DNA of 26,923 nucleotides from Gammaproteobacteria bacterium (GCA_002717305.1 PBDH01000008.1:23154-50076), one strand, 5' to 3'. Numbered from the stretch's first letter, positions 15,037 through 24,743 are shown. Notes: generated by a model from the letters alone, not told the origin. Translations and numbers: made by a program.

Positions 15037-17868
15037 ATGTCTGATGGTCCCATGGAGAAAAGCCTGAAGACTTCGCATCTCGCGGGCAGCAATCTTGATT
15101 ACCTCGACGAGCTTTATGAGCTTTATCTAGTCGACTCTAACAGCGTTACAAATGAATGGCGGCAGTACTTCGACTCTCTGCCTCGTGTTGAGGGGGTGAT
15201 TGCAGGCGAGGTGCCGCACTCGACTATTCAAGAACAATTTCTCCTTTTAGGAAAAGATCGTGGTCGTGTAGTGTCAGCCGGTTCCAGTTCAGTGTCCTCT
15301 GACTTTGACCGTAAGCAGGTCTATGTCCAGCGGCTGATCACTGCTTATCGTATCCGTGGCCATCAGCGTGCAGCCCTCGATCCACTGGGCCTGATGCAGC
15401 GCCAGCGGGTACCCGATCTAGAGCTAGGATTCCATGACCTGTCAGCCGCAGACCTCGACACTGTGTTTCAGATAGGTATCCAAAACCTGGGCATGCCAGA
15501 AGCAAGACTTAAAGACATCATCGCCGCACTTGCTAAGACCTATTGTGGAGCGATAGGGGCCGAGTACATGCACATTGTAGATACCGAAGAGCGGCTGTGG
15601 CTTCAAAATCGGCTAGAAGGGGTGACAGGAAAACCAGACTACCCAGATGACACTAAGATACATCTGCTCGAACGATTGACCGCAGCAGAAGGTCTCGAAA
15701 GATATTTGCAATCACGGTATCCGGGAACGAAGCGTTTTGGCTTGGAAGGAGCTGAGTCCTTGGTACCATGCGTCGATGAATTGATTCAGCGCGCCGGCTC
15801 GCACGGAGCAAAAGAGATTGTCATTGGCATGGCCCACCGTGGCAGATTGAACCTACTCGTCAACACACTTGGCAAAAACCCACAAGATTTGTTTGATGAA
15901 TTCGATGGCAAAACAACTTTTGACAATCACGGAGATGTGAAATATCACCAAGGATTCAGTTCGAATGTTTCTACGCCTGGAGGAGAGATACACCTAGCAA
16001 TGGCGTTCAATCCATCGCATCTGGAAATCGCGTCACCAGTTGTCGAGGGAAGTGTCCGTGCTCGTCAAGATCGTCGCGGCGACCCGTCAGGTGACCGCGT
16101 AGTTCCAATCTCAATACATGGCGATGCTGCCTTTGCGGGCCAAGGTGTTGTAATGGAAACATTCCAGATGTCTCAGACCCGCGCGTACAAGACTGGCGGT
16201 ACCGTTCACGTAGTTGTCAACAATCAAGTCGGCTTTACAACCTCGCTTCGCGAGGACTCACGGTCAACTGAATATTGTACCGATGTGGCCAAAATGGTTC
16301 AGGCGCCCATCTTTCATGTGAACGCGGATGACATCGAGGCAGTTAATTTTGTGACGCAGCTGGCGATGGATTATCGCTATGAGTTTAAGAAAGATATCGT
16401 GATCGATTTAATTTGCTATCGCCGTCGTGGACACAACGAGGCGGACGAGCCGAGCACAACTCAGCCGTTAATGTACGCTCAAATCAAGCAACAGAAAACA
16501 ACACGAGTTTCGTACGCAGAACAGTTGGTCGCGGCTGGTGTGCTGGATGAAGCAGATACGAAAGCAATGGAGGAGGCCTACCGAGCAGCACTCGAGGTGG
16601 GTCAGCCGGTGCTGAAGAGTCTCGTTCGAGAGCCTGACAGTAAGCTTTTTGTCGATTGGACACCGTACCTCGGACATGAGTGGACCGCCAATCATGACAC
16701 TAGTTTTCCTATGAAACGTCTTAAAGAGCTTGGGCAACAGATCAATACATTGCCCTCAGGCTTTGTCATGCAAAGGCAGGTGGAGAAAACTTATGGAGAC
16801 CGCCGGAAGATGGCGGCAGGTGCGTTACCATGCAACTGGGGGTTCGCTGAAACACTCGCATACGCAACCTTGTTAGATCAGAACATCGGAGTTCGATTCA
16901 CGGGTCAGGACGTTAGTCGTGGAACGTTTTCACATCGGCAGGCGACCTTGCACGACCAGAAGACCGGAGAGTCCTACACGCCCTTGCAACATATCTCGCC
17001 AGAGCAGCCTCGCATCGACTTGTATGATTCACTTTTATCCGAGGAGGCAGTTCTCGCGTTTGAGTATGGTTATGCAACGACAGAACCGCGTCGGCTAACG
17101 ATCTGGGAAGCACAGTTTGGTGACTTTGCAAACGGGGCGCAGGTCGTGGTTGATCAATTTATTACTTCGGGCGAGGTGAAGTGGAGTCGTCTGTGCGGTC
17201 TGACTCTGTTGTTACCACACGGGTATGAGGGCCAGGGACCAGAGCACAGCTCTGCTCGACTGGAACGATTTCTCCAGTTGTGTGCTGAACATAATGTGCA
17301 GGTATGTGTTCCCTCGACGCCCGCTCAGGTATTTCATATGCTTCGGCGCCAAGCGATTCGACCTCTTCGTAAACCACTAATTGTCATGAGCCCGAAATCG
17401 CTTCTGCGTAAGAAAGAGGCGGTTTCAACGTTGGACGAGTTGGCCAGTGGAAAGTTTCAAACGGTTATTCAAGATACCTCCGGGCTTGATCCTAAAAAAG
17501 TCAAAAAAGTTATCCTCTGCTCTGGGAAGGTATACTACGACCTCGACGCATATCGGTCGGAGAGTGGCACCGACGACCGGGCTATCTTGCGAGTTGAACA
17601 ACTTTATCCGTTTCCGGAGGATGATCTTGTGGAGGCATTAGCTCCCTACGCAAATATGGTAGAGATGGTATGGTGCCAAGAAGAGCCGATGAATCAGGGT
17701 GCCTGGTTCCAGAGTCAACAGCATATGCTGAATGCAATGTGGCGCCACTCGCCAAACAAATTCCTGCGCTACGCGGGGCGGGCAGCGGCGGCGACGCCGG
17801 CGGCTGGGTTCATGGCTTTACATGTCGCTCAACAAAAAACGTTGATACAAGAGGCACTCGAAGGGTAA
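15037..17868 (+). CDS. sucA: 2-oxoglutarate dehydrogenase E1 component SucA
   Basis: This thiamin diphosphate-dependent E1 decarboxylates 2-oxoglutarate and passes succinyl to the lipoyl group of SucB. The 943-residue chain begins with the E2-contacting segment SNLDYLDELYELYLVD. It then shows GMAHRGRLNLLVN, AFNPSHLEIASPVVEGSVRA, the ThDP/Mg site GDAAFAGQG...VVNNQVGFTT and CYRRRGHNEADEPS. The transketolase-like C-terminal domain carries LPHGYEGQGPEHSSARLERF. Length matches bacterial SucA. The ATG at 15037 has an AGAGGG ribosome site. sucB follows after 32 bp. Confidence 0.97.
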   Translation: MSDGPMEKSLKTSHLAGSNLDYLDELYELYLVDSNSVTNEWRQYFDSLPRVEGVIAGEVPHSTIQEQFLLLGKDRGRVVSAGSSSVSSDFDRKQVYVQRLITAYRIRGHQRAALDPLGLMQRQRVPDLELGFHDLSAADLDTVFQIGIQNLGMPEARLKDIIAALAKTYCGAIGAEYMHIVDTEERLWLQNRLEGVTGKPDYPDDTKIHLLERLTAAEGLERYLQSRYPGTKRFGLEGAESLVPCVDELIQRAGSHGAKEIVIGMAHRGRLNLLVNTLGKNPQDLFDEFDGKTTFDNHGDVKYHQGFSSNVSTPGGEIHLAMAFNPSHLEIASPVVEGSVRARQDRRGDPSGDRVVPISIHGDAAFAGQGVVMETFQMSQTRAYKTGGTVHVVVNNQVGFTTSLREDSRSTEYCTDVAKMVQAPIFHVNADDIEAVNFVTQLAMDYRYEFKKDIVIDLICYRRRGHNEADEPSTTQPLMYAQIKQQKTTRVSYAEQLVAAGVLDEADTKAMEEAYRAALEVGQPVLKSLVREPDSKLFVDWTPYLGHEWTANHDTSFPMKRLKELGQQINTLPSGFVMQRQVEKTYGDRRKMAAGALPCNWGFAETLAYATLLDQNIGVRFTGQDVSRGTFSHRQATLHDQKTGESYTPLQHISPEQPRIDLYDSLLSEEAVLAFEYGYATTEPRRLTIWEAQFGDFANGAQVVVDQFITSGEVKWSRLCGLTLLLPHGYEGQGPEHSSARLERFLQLCAEHNVQVCVPSTPAQVFHMLRRQAIRPLRKPLIVMSPKSLLRKKEAVSTLDELASGKFQTVIQDTSGLDPKKVKKVILCSGKVYYDLDAYRSESGTDDRAILRVEQLYPFPEDDLVEALAPYANMVEMVWCQEEPMNQGAWFQSQQHMLNAMWRHSPNKFLRYAGRAAAATPAAGFMALHVAQQKTLIQEALEG

Positions 17869-17900
17869 TCGTCACCACAGGAATCCGTTAAGGAAAAATA

Positions 17901-19091
17901 ATGGCAATCGAAATAAAAGTCCCGCAATTCCCGGAATCGGTCGAAGAGGGCTCCATAGCGACATGGCATAAGCGGGTCGGCGAGGCAGTTGCTCGGGATG
18001 AGCTTGTCGTCGATATTGAGACCGACAAGACTGTTTTGGAAGTTGTTGCCACCGAAGACGGTGTGTTGACCGATATCCTAAAACAGGACGGTGAGACCGT
18101 TCTATCTCAAGAACTTATCGGCAAGATAGATTCAAAAGCTGTAGCCAGTGGAGCTAAACCTGATGAATCGACGCCCGTGGCTTCAGCTACAGCTGATAGA
18201 TCGGTTGCGACTAATCCGGCTGCCAAGAAGTTAGCAGAGGAAAATAATATTGAGTTGGCGACGGTTAAGGGCACGGGCAAAGGCGGTCGCATTTTGAAAG
18301 AAGATGTTCAGAACGCGTTAGCGATTCCCATAGGTCCGGATATTCCGCCTGCTGCTACCAAAACTTCAGCACCCGCAATCACTGGTGAGCGTGTTGAGAA
18401 GCGTGTTCCGATGACACGCCTACGCGTGACCATAGCGAAACGTCTGCTAGATGCGCAGCATAACGCAGCCATGTTGACCACTTTTAATGAAGTCAACATG
18501 GGCCCGCTGATGGAACTCCGTAAACAATATAAAGAATTATTTGAAAAGACGCACAATGGTACGCGGCTGGGTTTTATGGGCTTTTTCGTAAAAGCGGCGG
18601 CTGAGGCATTGAAGCGCTTTCCAGCCGTAAACGCATCGATTGATGGTAACGATATTGTGTATCACGGGTTCTATGACATTGGAGTCGCCGTATCGACCGA
18701 GCGTGGCTTGGTCGTACCGGTTTTGCGAGATTGCGACAGGATGTCGATCGCTGAGGTTGAGGGCGGTATTCGAGAGTATGCGAACGTTGCGAAAGATGGC
18801 AAGCTCGCGATCGAGGACATGACTGGTGGCACTTTTACCATAACTAACGGTGGTGTATTTGGTTCATTACTGTCTACGCCGATCCTCAACCCACCACAGA
18901 CTGCGATACTTGGCATGCATAAGATCCAAGAGCGTCCGATGGCAGTTGACGGTCAGGTGGTCATTCGGCCGATGATGTATCTGGCACTGTCATACGATCA
19001 TCGAATGATTGATGGTAAAGACGCTGTTCAGTTTTTGGTCGCGATCAAAGATATACTGGAGGATCCGGCACGTATGCTGCTAGAGGTGTAA
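17901..19091 (+). CDS. sucB: Dihydrolipoyl succinyltransferase E2 component SucB
   Basis: The 396-residue E2 core transfers succinyl from lipoamide to CoA. There is one lipoyl domain (residues 1 to about 77) with the lipoylated lysine K43 in IETDKTVLEV. A short linker leads to a peripheral subunit-binding domain (NPAAKKLAEENNIELATVKG, then GKGGRILKEDV). The catalytic domain from about residue 170 ends in SYDHRMIDGKDAVQFL with its active-site His and Asp. One lipoyl domain and this length fit SucB rather than the pyruvate dehydrogenase E2. The ATG at 17901 has AAGGA upstream. lpd follows after 12 bp. Confidence 0.97.
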   Translation: MAIEIKVPQFPESVEEGSIATWHKRVGEAVARDELVVDIETDKTVLEVVATEDGVLTDILKQDGETVLSQELIGKIDSKAVASGAKPDESTPVASATADRSVATNPAAKKLAEENNIELATVKGTGKGGRILKEDVQNALAIPIGPDIPPAATKTSAPAITGERVEKRVPMTRLRVTIAKRLLDAQHNAAMLTTFNEVNMGPLMELRKQYKELFEKTHNGTRLGFMGFFVKAAAEALKRFPAVNASIDGNDIVYHGFYDIGVAVSTERGLVVPVLRDCDRMSIAEVEGGIREYANVAKDGKLAIEDMTGGTFTITNGGVFGSLLSTPILNPPQTAILGMHKIQERPMAVDGQVVIRPMMYLALSYDHRMIDGKDAVQFLVAIKDILEDPARMLLEV

Positions 19092-19103
19092 TCGGAGGAA
19101 GTA

Positions 19104-20543
19104 ATGAGTCAACAATATGATGTCGTGGTAATAGGAGCAGGTCCTGGTGGTTACGTTGCTGCGATCCGATCGGCACAACTTGGTTTTAAAACGGTGTGTA
19201 TCGAGAAATGGATCGGCAAAGATGGTAAGCCCTCCCTCGGCGGTACCTGCCTGAACGTCGGCTGTATCCCCTCAAAAGCGCTCCTCGAGTCATCACATAA
19301 ATACGAAGAAGCCGCTCACGATTTAGCATTACATGGCGTAAGCGTTGGTAAGCCAAAGCTTGATGTCGCAGCAATGCTAAAGCGCAAAGATACGATCGTT
19401 GGGAACCTGACCGGTGGTATCGGTGGTCTCTTTAAGACTAACGGCGTGGAGCATCTGGCGGGCACAGGTAAGTTACTACCGAACAAGCAAGTCGAGTTCA
19501 CTGACCACGGTGGCAAGTCTGAGGTGCTTCTTGCTACGTATGTGATCATTGCGACGGGATCCGTCCCAGTGAATATTCCGCCGGCTCCTCTAAGAGACGA
19601 TCTGATCGTTGACTCGACGGGGGCGTTGGAATTCAAGAGTGTGCCAAAAAAACTGGGGGTTATTGGGGGTGGCGTGATCGGGCTTGAACTAGGATCTGTC
19701 TGGAACCGTCTTGGATCAGACGTCACGATCTTCGAGGCACTCGATGATTTTCTGGCAATTGCTGATCAGCAGATCGCTAAAGAGTCTCGGAAGATTTTTG
19801 CGAAACAGGGTCTGAATATCCTGACAAGCACCCTAGTGAAGGGGACGGACGTCAACGGTAAAGAGATAGAAGTTACTTTCGAGACTAAAGATGGCCCGCA
19901 AACCGCTACATTTGACAAGCTCATCGTCGCTGTAGGCCGTAAGCCGTTCACTGACGGCCTGTTGGCAGATGGCTGTGGGGTCACTCAGGACGAGCGAGGT
20001 TTTATCGAAGTGAATGAGGCCTGTGAGACGGCGGTACCGGGCGTCTATGCCGTTGGGGACGTAGTTCGTGGCGCGATGCTAGCGCACAAGGGGTCAGAAG
20101 AGGGTGTGATGGTCGCAGAGCGTATCGCCGGCAAACACGCGCAGGTGAACTATGACACAGTACCATCAGTAATTTATACGCACCCCGAGGTTGCCTGGGT
20201 TGGTAAGACAGAGGAGCAACTGAAACAAGAGGGCGTGAGTTACAATACTGGTGTTTTCCCATTCGCGGCATCGGGTCGAGCCATGGCCGCAAATGAAACA
20301 GCAGGCATGGTGAAAATGATTGCGGACAAGGAGACCGACCGCATTTTAGGCGTTCACATTGTCGGGCCAACAGCTGGCGACATGATAGCGCAAGCGGTTA
20401 TCGCCATGGAGTTTGGTTCGTCTGCAGAGGATATTGCGATGACTATGTTTGCTCATCCAACGGTGTCTGAGGCCCTGCATGAGGCGGCATTGGCTGTTCA
20501 GGGACATGCGATTCATATCGCCAATAAACGCAAGCGCGCCTGA
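19104..20543 (+). CDS. lpd: Dihydrolipoyl dehydrogenase E3 component
   Basis: This FAD enzyme reoxidises dihydrolipoamide with NAD+, completing the 2-oxoglutarate dehydrogenase complex. The 479-residue chain shows FAD-binding GAGPGGYVAAIRSAQLG (11-27), the redox disulfide C49/C54 in GGTCLNVGCIPSK, NAD-binding IGGGVIGLELGSVW, the second FAD motif VYAVGDVVRGAMLAHK and the C-terminal HPTVSEALHEA with the catalytic His-Glu pair. GGAGG lies upstream of the ATG at 19104. Its place between sucB and sucC, as in Pseudomonas, suggests it is dedicated to this complex; a separate E3 for pyruvate dehydrogenase could exist elsewhere. Confidence 0.96.
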   Translation: MSQQYDVVVIGAGPGGYVAAIRSAQLGFKTVCIEKWIGKDGKPSLGGTCLNVGCIPSKALLESSHKYEEAAHDLALHGVSVGKPKLDVAAMLKRKDTIVGNLTGGIGGLFKTNGVEHLAGTGKLLPNKQVEFTDHGGKSEVLLATYVIIATGSVPVNIPPAPLRDDLIVDSTGALEFKSVPKKLGVIGGGVIGLELGSVWNRLGSDVTIFEALDDFLAIADQQIAKESRKIFAKQGLNILTSTLVKGTDVNGKEIEVTFETKDGPQTATFDKLIVAVGRKPFTDGLLADGCGVTQDERGFIEVNEACETAVPGVYAVGDVVRGAMLAHKGSEEGVMVAERIAGKHAQVNYDTVPSVIYTHPEVAWVGKTEEQLKQEGVSYNTGVFPFAASGRAMAANETAGMVKMIADKETDRILGVHIVGPTAGDMIAQAVIAMEFGSSAEDIAMTMFAHPTVSEALHEAALAVQGHAIHIANKRKRA

Positions 20544-20588
20544 TGAAAGCTAATGCACCCGTCACCTTTGGGCGTAAACTTTACGATT

Positions 20589-20605
20589 GCTGACTATGAG
20601 TCGGT
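20589..20605 (+). other. Small hairpin in the lpd-sucC gap
   Basis: The 98-bp gap between lpd and sucC can form a short hairpin, C20590-T20595 with A20599-G20604, including one G-T pair and a 3-nt loop. No T-tract follows at once, so it is unlikely to be a strong terminator. It might be an RNA-processing or attenuating element that sets the ratio of sucCD to sucAB-lpd. Evidence is weak. Confidence 0.25.
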
Positions 20606-20641
20606 GTTCTTTAGGACTGATAAATAAGTGATGTTAGGGAT

Positions 20642-21811
20642 ATGAATCTTCACGAATACCAAGGTAAGACTTTGTTTAGCGAGTATGGGCTCCCGGTGTC
20701 GACCGGCGTAGCGTGTGATACCAAGGAAGAAGTACTCGCTGCAGCAAAGCAAATCGGTGGTGACGCGTGGGTAATAAAAGCTCAAGTGCACGCGGGTGGT
20801 CGGGGCAAGGCGGGTGGCGTCAAGTTGGTAAAAACTGAAGCCGAGATCAGCGAGTTCTGTAACCGCCACATTGGTAGCCGTCTCGTGACCTATCAAACAG
20901 ACGCAAACGGACAGCCTGTCTCGAAAATTTTGATAGAGGCCTGCGTGGGTATCGCCAGCGAGCTATACCTCGGTGCGGTTATTGATCGCTCGACGCGCCG
21001 TATTGTCTTCATGGCTTCTACAGAGGGCGGGGTCGAGATCGAGAAGGTTGCCCAGGAAACCCCTAAGAAAATTTTGAAAGCTGCCATCGATCCGTTGGTC
21101 GGCCCTCAGCCAAATCAGGCGAGGCAGATGGCTTTTAAGCTGGGCTTAGACCCAGCTCAGATAAAGCAGTTCACCCAAATCTTCTTAGGGTTAGCTAAGC
21201 TTTTTGAAGACAAGGACGTGTCGCTGATTGAGGTCAACCCTTTGGTAATAACTGAAGATGGGAACCTGCTTTGCCTTGATGCAAAGGTTGTGATTGATTC
21301 GAACGCTATGTATCGCCACGCTGATCTATCCGCTATGCGCGATCCCTCTCAAGAAGATGAACGCGAAGCGATCGCCGCCAAGTGGGACCTTAACTATGTA
21401 GCACTGGATGGCAACATCGGGTGTATGGTGAACGGAGCTGGTCTGGCGATGGGCACGATGGATACAGTCAAGCTCTACGGTGGCGCGCCCGCAAACTTCT
21501 TGGACGTTGGCGGAGGAGCTACCAAGGAACGGGTCGCCGAGGCGTTCAAGCTGATCCTGTCTGACTCAAACGTTAACGCGGTGTTTGTAAATATCTTCGG
21601 CGGAATTGTCCGTTGTGACATGATCGCTGAAGGAATTATCGGCGCTGTCGAGGAGGTGGGTGTTGAGGTACCAGTTGTCGTCCGTCTCGAGGGAACGAAC
21701 GCGGATAAGGGAGCAGAGATCTTGGGTCAATCTGACTTAAACATTATCGCCGGATCGAGTCTGGCAGACGCCGCTAAGAGGGTTGTCGCTGCTGCGGGAG
21801 GCGGTTCATGA
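20642..21811 (+). CDS. sucC: Succinyl-CoA synthetase (ADP-forming) beta subunit SucC
   Basis: The beta subunit binds nucleotide and succinate in substrate-level phosphorylation from succinyl-CoA. The 389-residue chain begins MNLHEYQGKTLF, has the ATP-grasp loop QVHAGGRGKAGGVKLVK and Mg-binding LIEVNPLVI. The C-terminal flavodoxin-like domain shows GCMVNGAGLAMGTMDTVK, NIFGGIVRCDMIAEGI and VVRLEGTNADKG. Length is that of E. coli SucC. The start at 20642 has only a short AGGG element two bases away, but no better start is available. The stop overlaps sucD by four bases (ATGA). Confidence 0.97.
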   Translation: MNLHEYQGKTLFSEYGLPVSTGVACDTKEEVLAAAKQIGGDAWVIKAQVHAGGRGKAGGVKLVKTEAEISEFCNRHIGSRLVTYQTDANGQPVSKILIEACVGIASELYLGAVIDRSTRRIVFMASTEGGVEIEKVAQETPKKILKAAIDPLVGPQPNQARQMAFKLGLDPAQIKQFTQIFLGLAKLFEDKDVSLIEVNPLVITEDGNLLCLDAKVVIDSNAMYRHADLSAMRDPSQEDEREAIAAKWDLNYVALDGNIGCMVNGAGLAMGTMDTVKLYGGAPANFLDVGGGATKERVAEAFKLILSDSNVNAVFVNIFGGIVRCDMIAEGIIGAVEEVGVEVPVVVRLEGTNADKGAEILGQSDLNIIAGSSLADAAKRVVAAAGGGS

Positions 21812-22680
21812 GCATCCTTATCCACAAAGACACAAGGGTTATCTGCCAAGGGTTCACGGGAAAGAATGGTACGTTCCATTCGGAACAAGCCATCGCGTAC
21901 GGGACCCAGATGGTGGGTGGGGTGACGCCGGGTAAAGGTGGGACCGAACACCTAGGTTTGCCTGTTTTTGATACGGTTGCCGATGCGGTCGAAGCGACCG
22001 GCGCCGACGCGTCAGTGATTTACGTTCCAGCTCCGTTCGTTATGGACTCTATCATGGAGGCCGTCGGCGCGGGTATCCAGATGATCGTCTGTGTCACTGA
22101 GGGGGTTCCCACACTCGATATGCTGAAGTGTAAAATTGCGTGCGACAACGCGGGGGTTGTTCTGATTGGACCTAATTGCCCTGGTGTGATCACGCCCGAC
22201 GAGTGCAAGATCGGTATCATGCCCGGCCATATCCACAAGAAAGGCCATGTCGGGATCGTTTCCCGGTCTGGAACATTGACCTATGAGGCGGTAAAGCAGA
22301 CAACAGATGCCGGGTTCGGGCAGAGTACCTGTGTCGGCATCGGTGGCGACCCAATCCCCGGCTCAAATTTCATCGATATCTTGGCTCTATTCGAAGAGGA
22401 TTCTGAGACCGAGGCGATCGTTATGATTGGTGAGATAGGCGGAACCGCAGAAGAGGAAGCCGCCGCGTTCATAAAGAAACACGTGACAAAGCCGGTCGTA
22501 AGCTACATCGCTGGCGCGACTGCTCCCCCAGGGAAACGGATGGGCCATGCTGGCGCAATAATTTCCGGCGGAAAGGGAACGGCGGATGAAAAATTTAAGG
22601 CATTGGAGGCTGCGGGTGTGAAAGTGACCCGAAACCTTGCCGAGATCGGCGAGGCATTAAAAGAAGCTACCGGCTGGTAG
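21808..22680 (+). CDS. sucD: Succinyl-CoA synthetase alpha subunit SucD
   Basis: The alpha subunit binds CoA and carries the phosphohistidine. The 290-residue protein shows CoA-domain motifs CQGFTGKNGTFHSEQA and GPNCPGVITPDECKIGIMPG, and the phosphorylated histidine H247 in MGHAGAIISGGKGTA. GKTGE-like residues follow the usual pattern and the length is standard. The start overlaps the sucC stop as ATGA, giving 1:1 translational coupling of the two subunits. It is the last gene of the operon; a strong terminator begins 28 bp after its stop. Confidence 0.97.
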   Translation: MSILIHKDTRVICQGFTGKNGTFHSEQAIAYGTQMVGGVTPGKGGTEHLGLPVFDTVADAVEATGADASVIYVPAPFVMDSIMEAVGAGIQMIVCVTEGVPTLDMLKCKIACDNAGVVLIGPNCPGVITPDECKIGIMPGHIHKKGHVGIVSRSGTLTYEAVKQTTDAGFGQSTCVGIGGDPIPGSNFIDILALFEEDSETEAIVMIGEIGGTAEEEAAAFIKKHVTKPVVSYIAGATAPPGKRMGHAGAIISGGKGTADEKFKALEAAGVKVTRNLAEIGEALKEATGW

Positions 22681-22707
22681 CCAAACTGCCCCTCGGTTTA
22701 GTTAAAT

Positions 22708-22745
22708 TAAAAACCCCCGGTGGGTGTTTCCTACGGGGGTTTTTA
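22708..22745. terminator. Strong intrinsic terminator after sucD
   Basis: A perfect 12-bp stem pairs 22708-22719 (TAAAAACCCCCG) with 22734-22745 (CGGGGGTTTTTA) around a 14-nt loop. The GC-rich core followed by five T residues on the + strand is a classic rho-independent terminator, and the A-run on the other side makes it able to work in both directions. It ends the sdh-suc transcript and insulates htpG. Confidence 0.92.
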
Positions 22746-22747
22746 TG

Positions 22748-22774
22748 CTTGGAATTTCGAATTTAATCCCAACT
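22748..22774 (+). promoter_or_regulatory. Candidate sigma-32 (heat-shock) promoter for htpG
   Basis: CTTGGAA (22748-22754) matches six of seven bases of the sigma-32 -35 element CTTGAAA. After 12 bp, TCCCAACT (22767-22774) matches five of seven defined bases of the -10 element CCCCATnT, and the spacing is within the known 11-16 range. The start would be near 22781, about 35 nt before the htpG ATG and just past the sucD terminator. An alternative sigma-70 -10 (TATAAA, 22788-22793) lacks a -35. Confidence 0.6.
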
Positions 22775-22815
22775 TATCGAGTGATTGTATAAACACACCA
22801 ACAGTGATTAGAACG

Positions 22816-24708
22816 ATGACTGCAAACGAAGAAACCTTGGGATTCCAAACGGAAGTCAAACAACTGCTGCACTTGATGGTGCATTCCTTATACTCAAACC
22901 GCGAAATTTTCCTTAGGGAACTAGTCTCCAACGCCAACGATGCCTGCGACAAGCTTAGATTCTTGGCATTGGATACCCCCGATCTTATGGAGTCAGAGTC
23001 TGATATGAGCGTTCGCATATCAGTTGATCCCGAGACGAAAGAACTAGTGATTTCTGATAACGGGATCGGTATGACCCGTGAAGATGTAGTACAAAACCTT
23101 GGAACGATCGCGAAATCGGGGACAGCAGAATTTTTAAAGAGCTTATCGGGTGACTCGCAACAGGATGCAAATCTGATCGGGCAATTCGGTGTGGGCTTCT
23201 ACTCAGCTTTCATTGTCGCGGACCGTGTAATCGTCCGTACCCGTAGAGCAGGCAATGATGAGGCAGATGCAGTGGAGTGGTCGTCAGACGGCGACGGGCA
23301 GTACACCATAAAATCTATTGAGAAATCAGACCGCGGGACCGAAATTCGGCTGACACTTAAAGAAGATGCCAAAGAATTCGGTGAGACCTATCGCATCCGT
23401 CATTTGGTGACTAAATACTCTGACCATGTCTCGATTCCTGTGTACTTAAGAAATGAGGTTGAGAAAGATGACGACTCCGAGGCGAAGCCGGAGTGGGATC
23501 AAGTAAACCAAGCCACCGCCCTCTGGACACGGCCTCGATCAGACATCACGGACGACGAGTACAACGAGTTTTACAAGCACGTCGCCCACGACTTTGAAGA
23601 CCCCATGACATGGAGTCATCACAAGGTGGAAGGCAAGAGCGAGTACACGGGACTTCTCTATGTGCCGACCCGGGCACCTTTTGATCTCTGGAATAGGGAA
23701 AGTCCACGGGGCTTGAAGCTGTATGTGCAACGCGTGTTCATAATGGATCGCGCGGAAGAGTTCTTACCACTCTATTTGCGCTTTATCCGTGGGGTTGTAG
23801 ATTCGTCGGATCTGAGCTTGAACGTGTCGCGTGAAATCCTGCAAAAAGATGCACGCGTTGAGGCTATGAAGTCGGCCGTTACTAGACGCGCGTTGGATAT
23901 GCTTGCGAAGCTGGCCAAAGATGATTCTGAGAAGTACCAGAAGTTCTGGAATACCTTCGGTGAGTGCCTAAAAGAGGGCCCGGCAGAGGATCACCAGAAC
24001 AGAGAGCGGATTACCAAGTTATTGCGATTTGCGTCCACACACACGAGTACAACCACACAGGAGGTCGGGGTCGAGGATTACCTTACTCGGATGGTTGAGG
24101 GGCAAACGGATATTTACTTCCTGGTGTCCGAATCACACACGAATGCCCTTGGATCTCCGTACTTGGAGACGTTCAAAAAACGTGAGATCGAAGTACTCTT
24201 GTTGTCTGATCGGATTGACGAATGGTTGATGGGCCACCTGCAGGAATACAAAGATCATAAGTTCATCGATGTCACTCGTGATGGGCTCGAACTGCCGGGT
24301 GAGGATAAAGACGAGAAAAAAGGAAAAAAGAAAGAAACAAAAAAACAGAAGGATCTCATCAAGCGGATGAAGGAATCGCTTTCAGAACAAGTTGAGGACG
24401 TTAAACCGTCTATACGACTAACTGATTCGGCAGCTGTATTGATTTTGGCCGAGCATGATATGGGGCCGCAGATGCGTCAAATCATGGAGGCGGCTGGTCA
24501 GGCGATGCCCATATCTAAGCCGATCCTCGAGGTTAATACAGACCACGGACTCTTAAAGCGGTTAGGATCAGAGAAAGATGAGAGCCAGTTCAGGGAATTG
24601 GCTCGATTAGTTTTTGATCACGCGCAACTCGGAGCCGAGGGGAAGCTTGATGATGCGCCTGGTTACCTTAAAAGGGTGAACGCGTTATTAGCAGAGCTAG
24701 CTGTATAG
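22816..24708 (+). CDS. htpG: Hsp90-family chaperone HtpG
   Basis: This cytoplasmic ATP-dependent chaperone has 630 residues, normal for bacterial HtpG. The N-terminal GHKL ATPase shows SNANDACDKLRF with the catalytic Glu just upstream (FLRELVSNA), DNGIGMTREDVVQNLGTIAKSG and GQFGVGFYSAFIVADRV. The middle domain shows the DSSDLSLNVSREILQ signature. A Lys-rich linker (KDEKKGKKKETKKQKD) separates it from the C-terminal dimerisation domain. I start at the ATG at 22816 (MTANEETLGFQTE). A GTG at 22720 would read through the terminator loop and add 32 unrelated residues. A sigma-32-like promoter lies directly upstream. Confidence 0.97.
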   Translation: MTANEETLGFQTEVKQLLHLMVHSLYSNREIFLRELVSNANDACDKLRFLALDTPDLMESESDMSVRISVDPETKELVISDNGIGMTREDVVQNLGTIAKSGTAEFLKSLSGDSQQDANLIGQFGVGFYSAFIVADRVIVRTRRAGNDEADAVEWSSDGDGQYTIKSIEKSDRGTEIRLTLKEDAKEFGETYRIRHLVTKYSDHVSIPVYLRNEVEKDDDSEAKPEWDQVNQATALWTRPRSDITDDEYNEFYKHVAHDFEDPMTWSHHKVEGKSEYTGLLYVPTRAPFDLWNRESPRGLKLYVQRVFIMDRAEEFLPLYLRFIRGVVDSSDLSLNVSREILQKDARVEAMKSAVTRRALDMLAKLAKDDSEKYQKFWNTFGECLKEGPAEDHQNRERITKLLRFASTHTSTTTQEVGVEDYLTRMVEGQTDIYFLVSESHTNALGSPYLETFKKREIEVLLLSDRIDEWLMGHLQEYKDHKFIDVTRDGLELPGEDKDEKKGKKKETKKQKDLIKRMKESLSEQVEDVKPSIRLTDSAAVLILAEHDMGPQMRQIMEAAGQAMPISKPILEVNTDHGLLKRLGSEKDESQFRELARLVFDHAQLGAEGKLDDAPGYLKRVNALLAELAV

Positions 24709-24743
24709 TAAGGCGGGCGATTGGCGTAATTTCAGGGCTGTTA

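Noticed and set aside
14826..15092. Reverse-strand ORF of 88 codons across the sdhB-sucA gap.
   Set aside because: No ribosome site and no recognisable domain, and it overlaps coding sequence at both ends. It is most likely a chance frame.
22720..22815. Extended htpG start (GTG 22720) adding 32 residues.
   Set aside because: It would start inside the loop of a strong terminator and run across the promoter-like region. HtpG homologues begin at the MTANEETLGFQTE position (22816).
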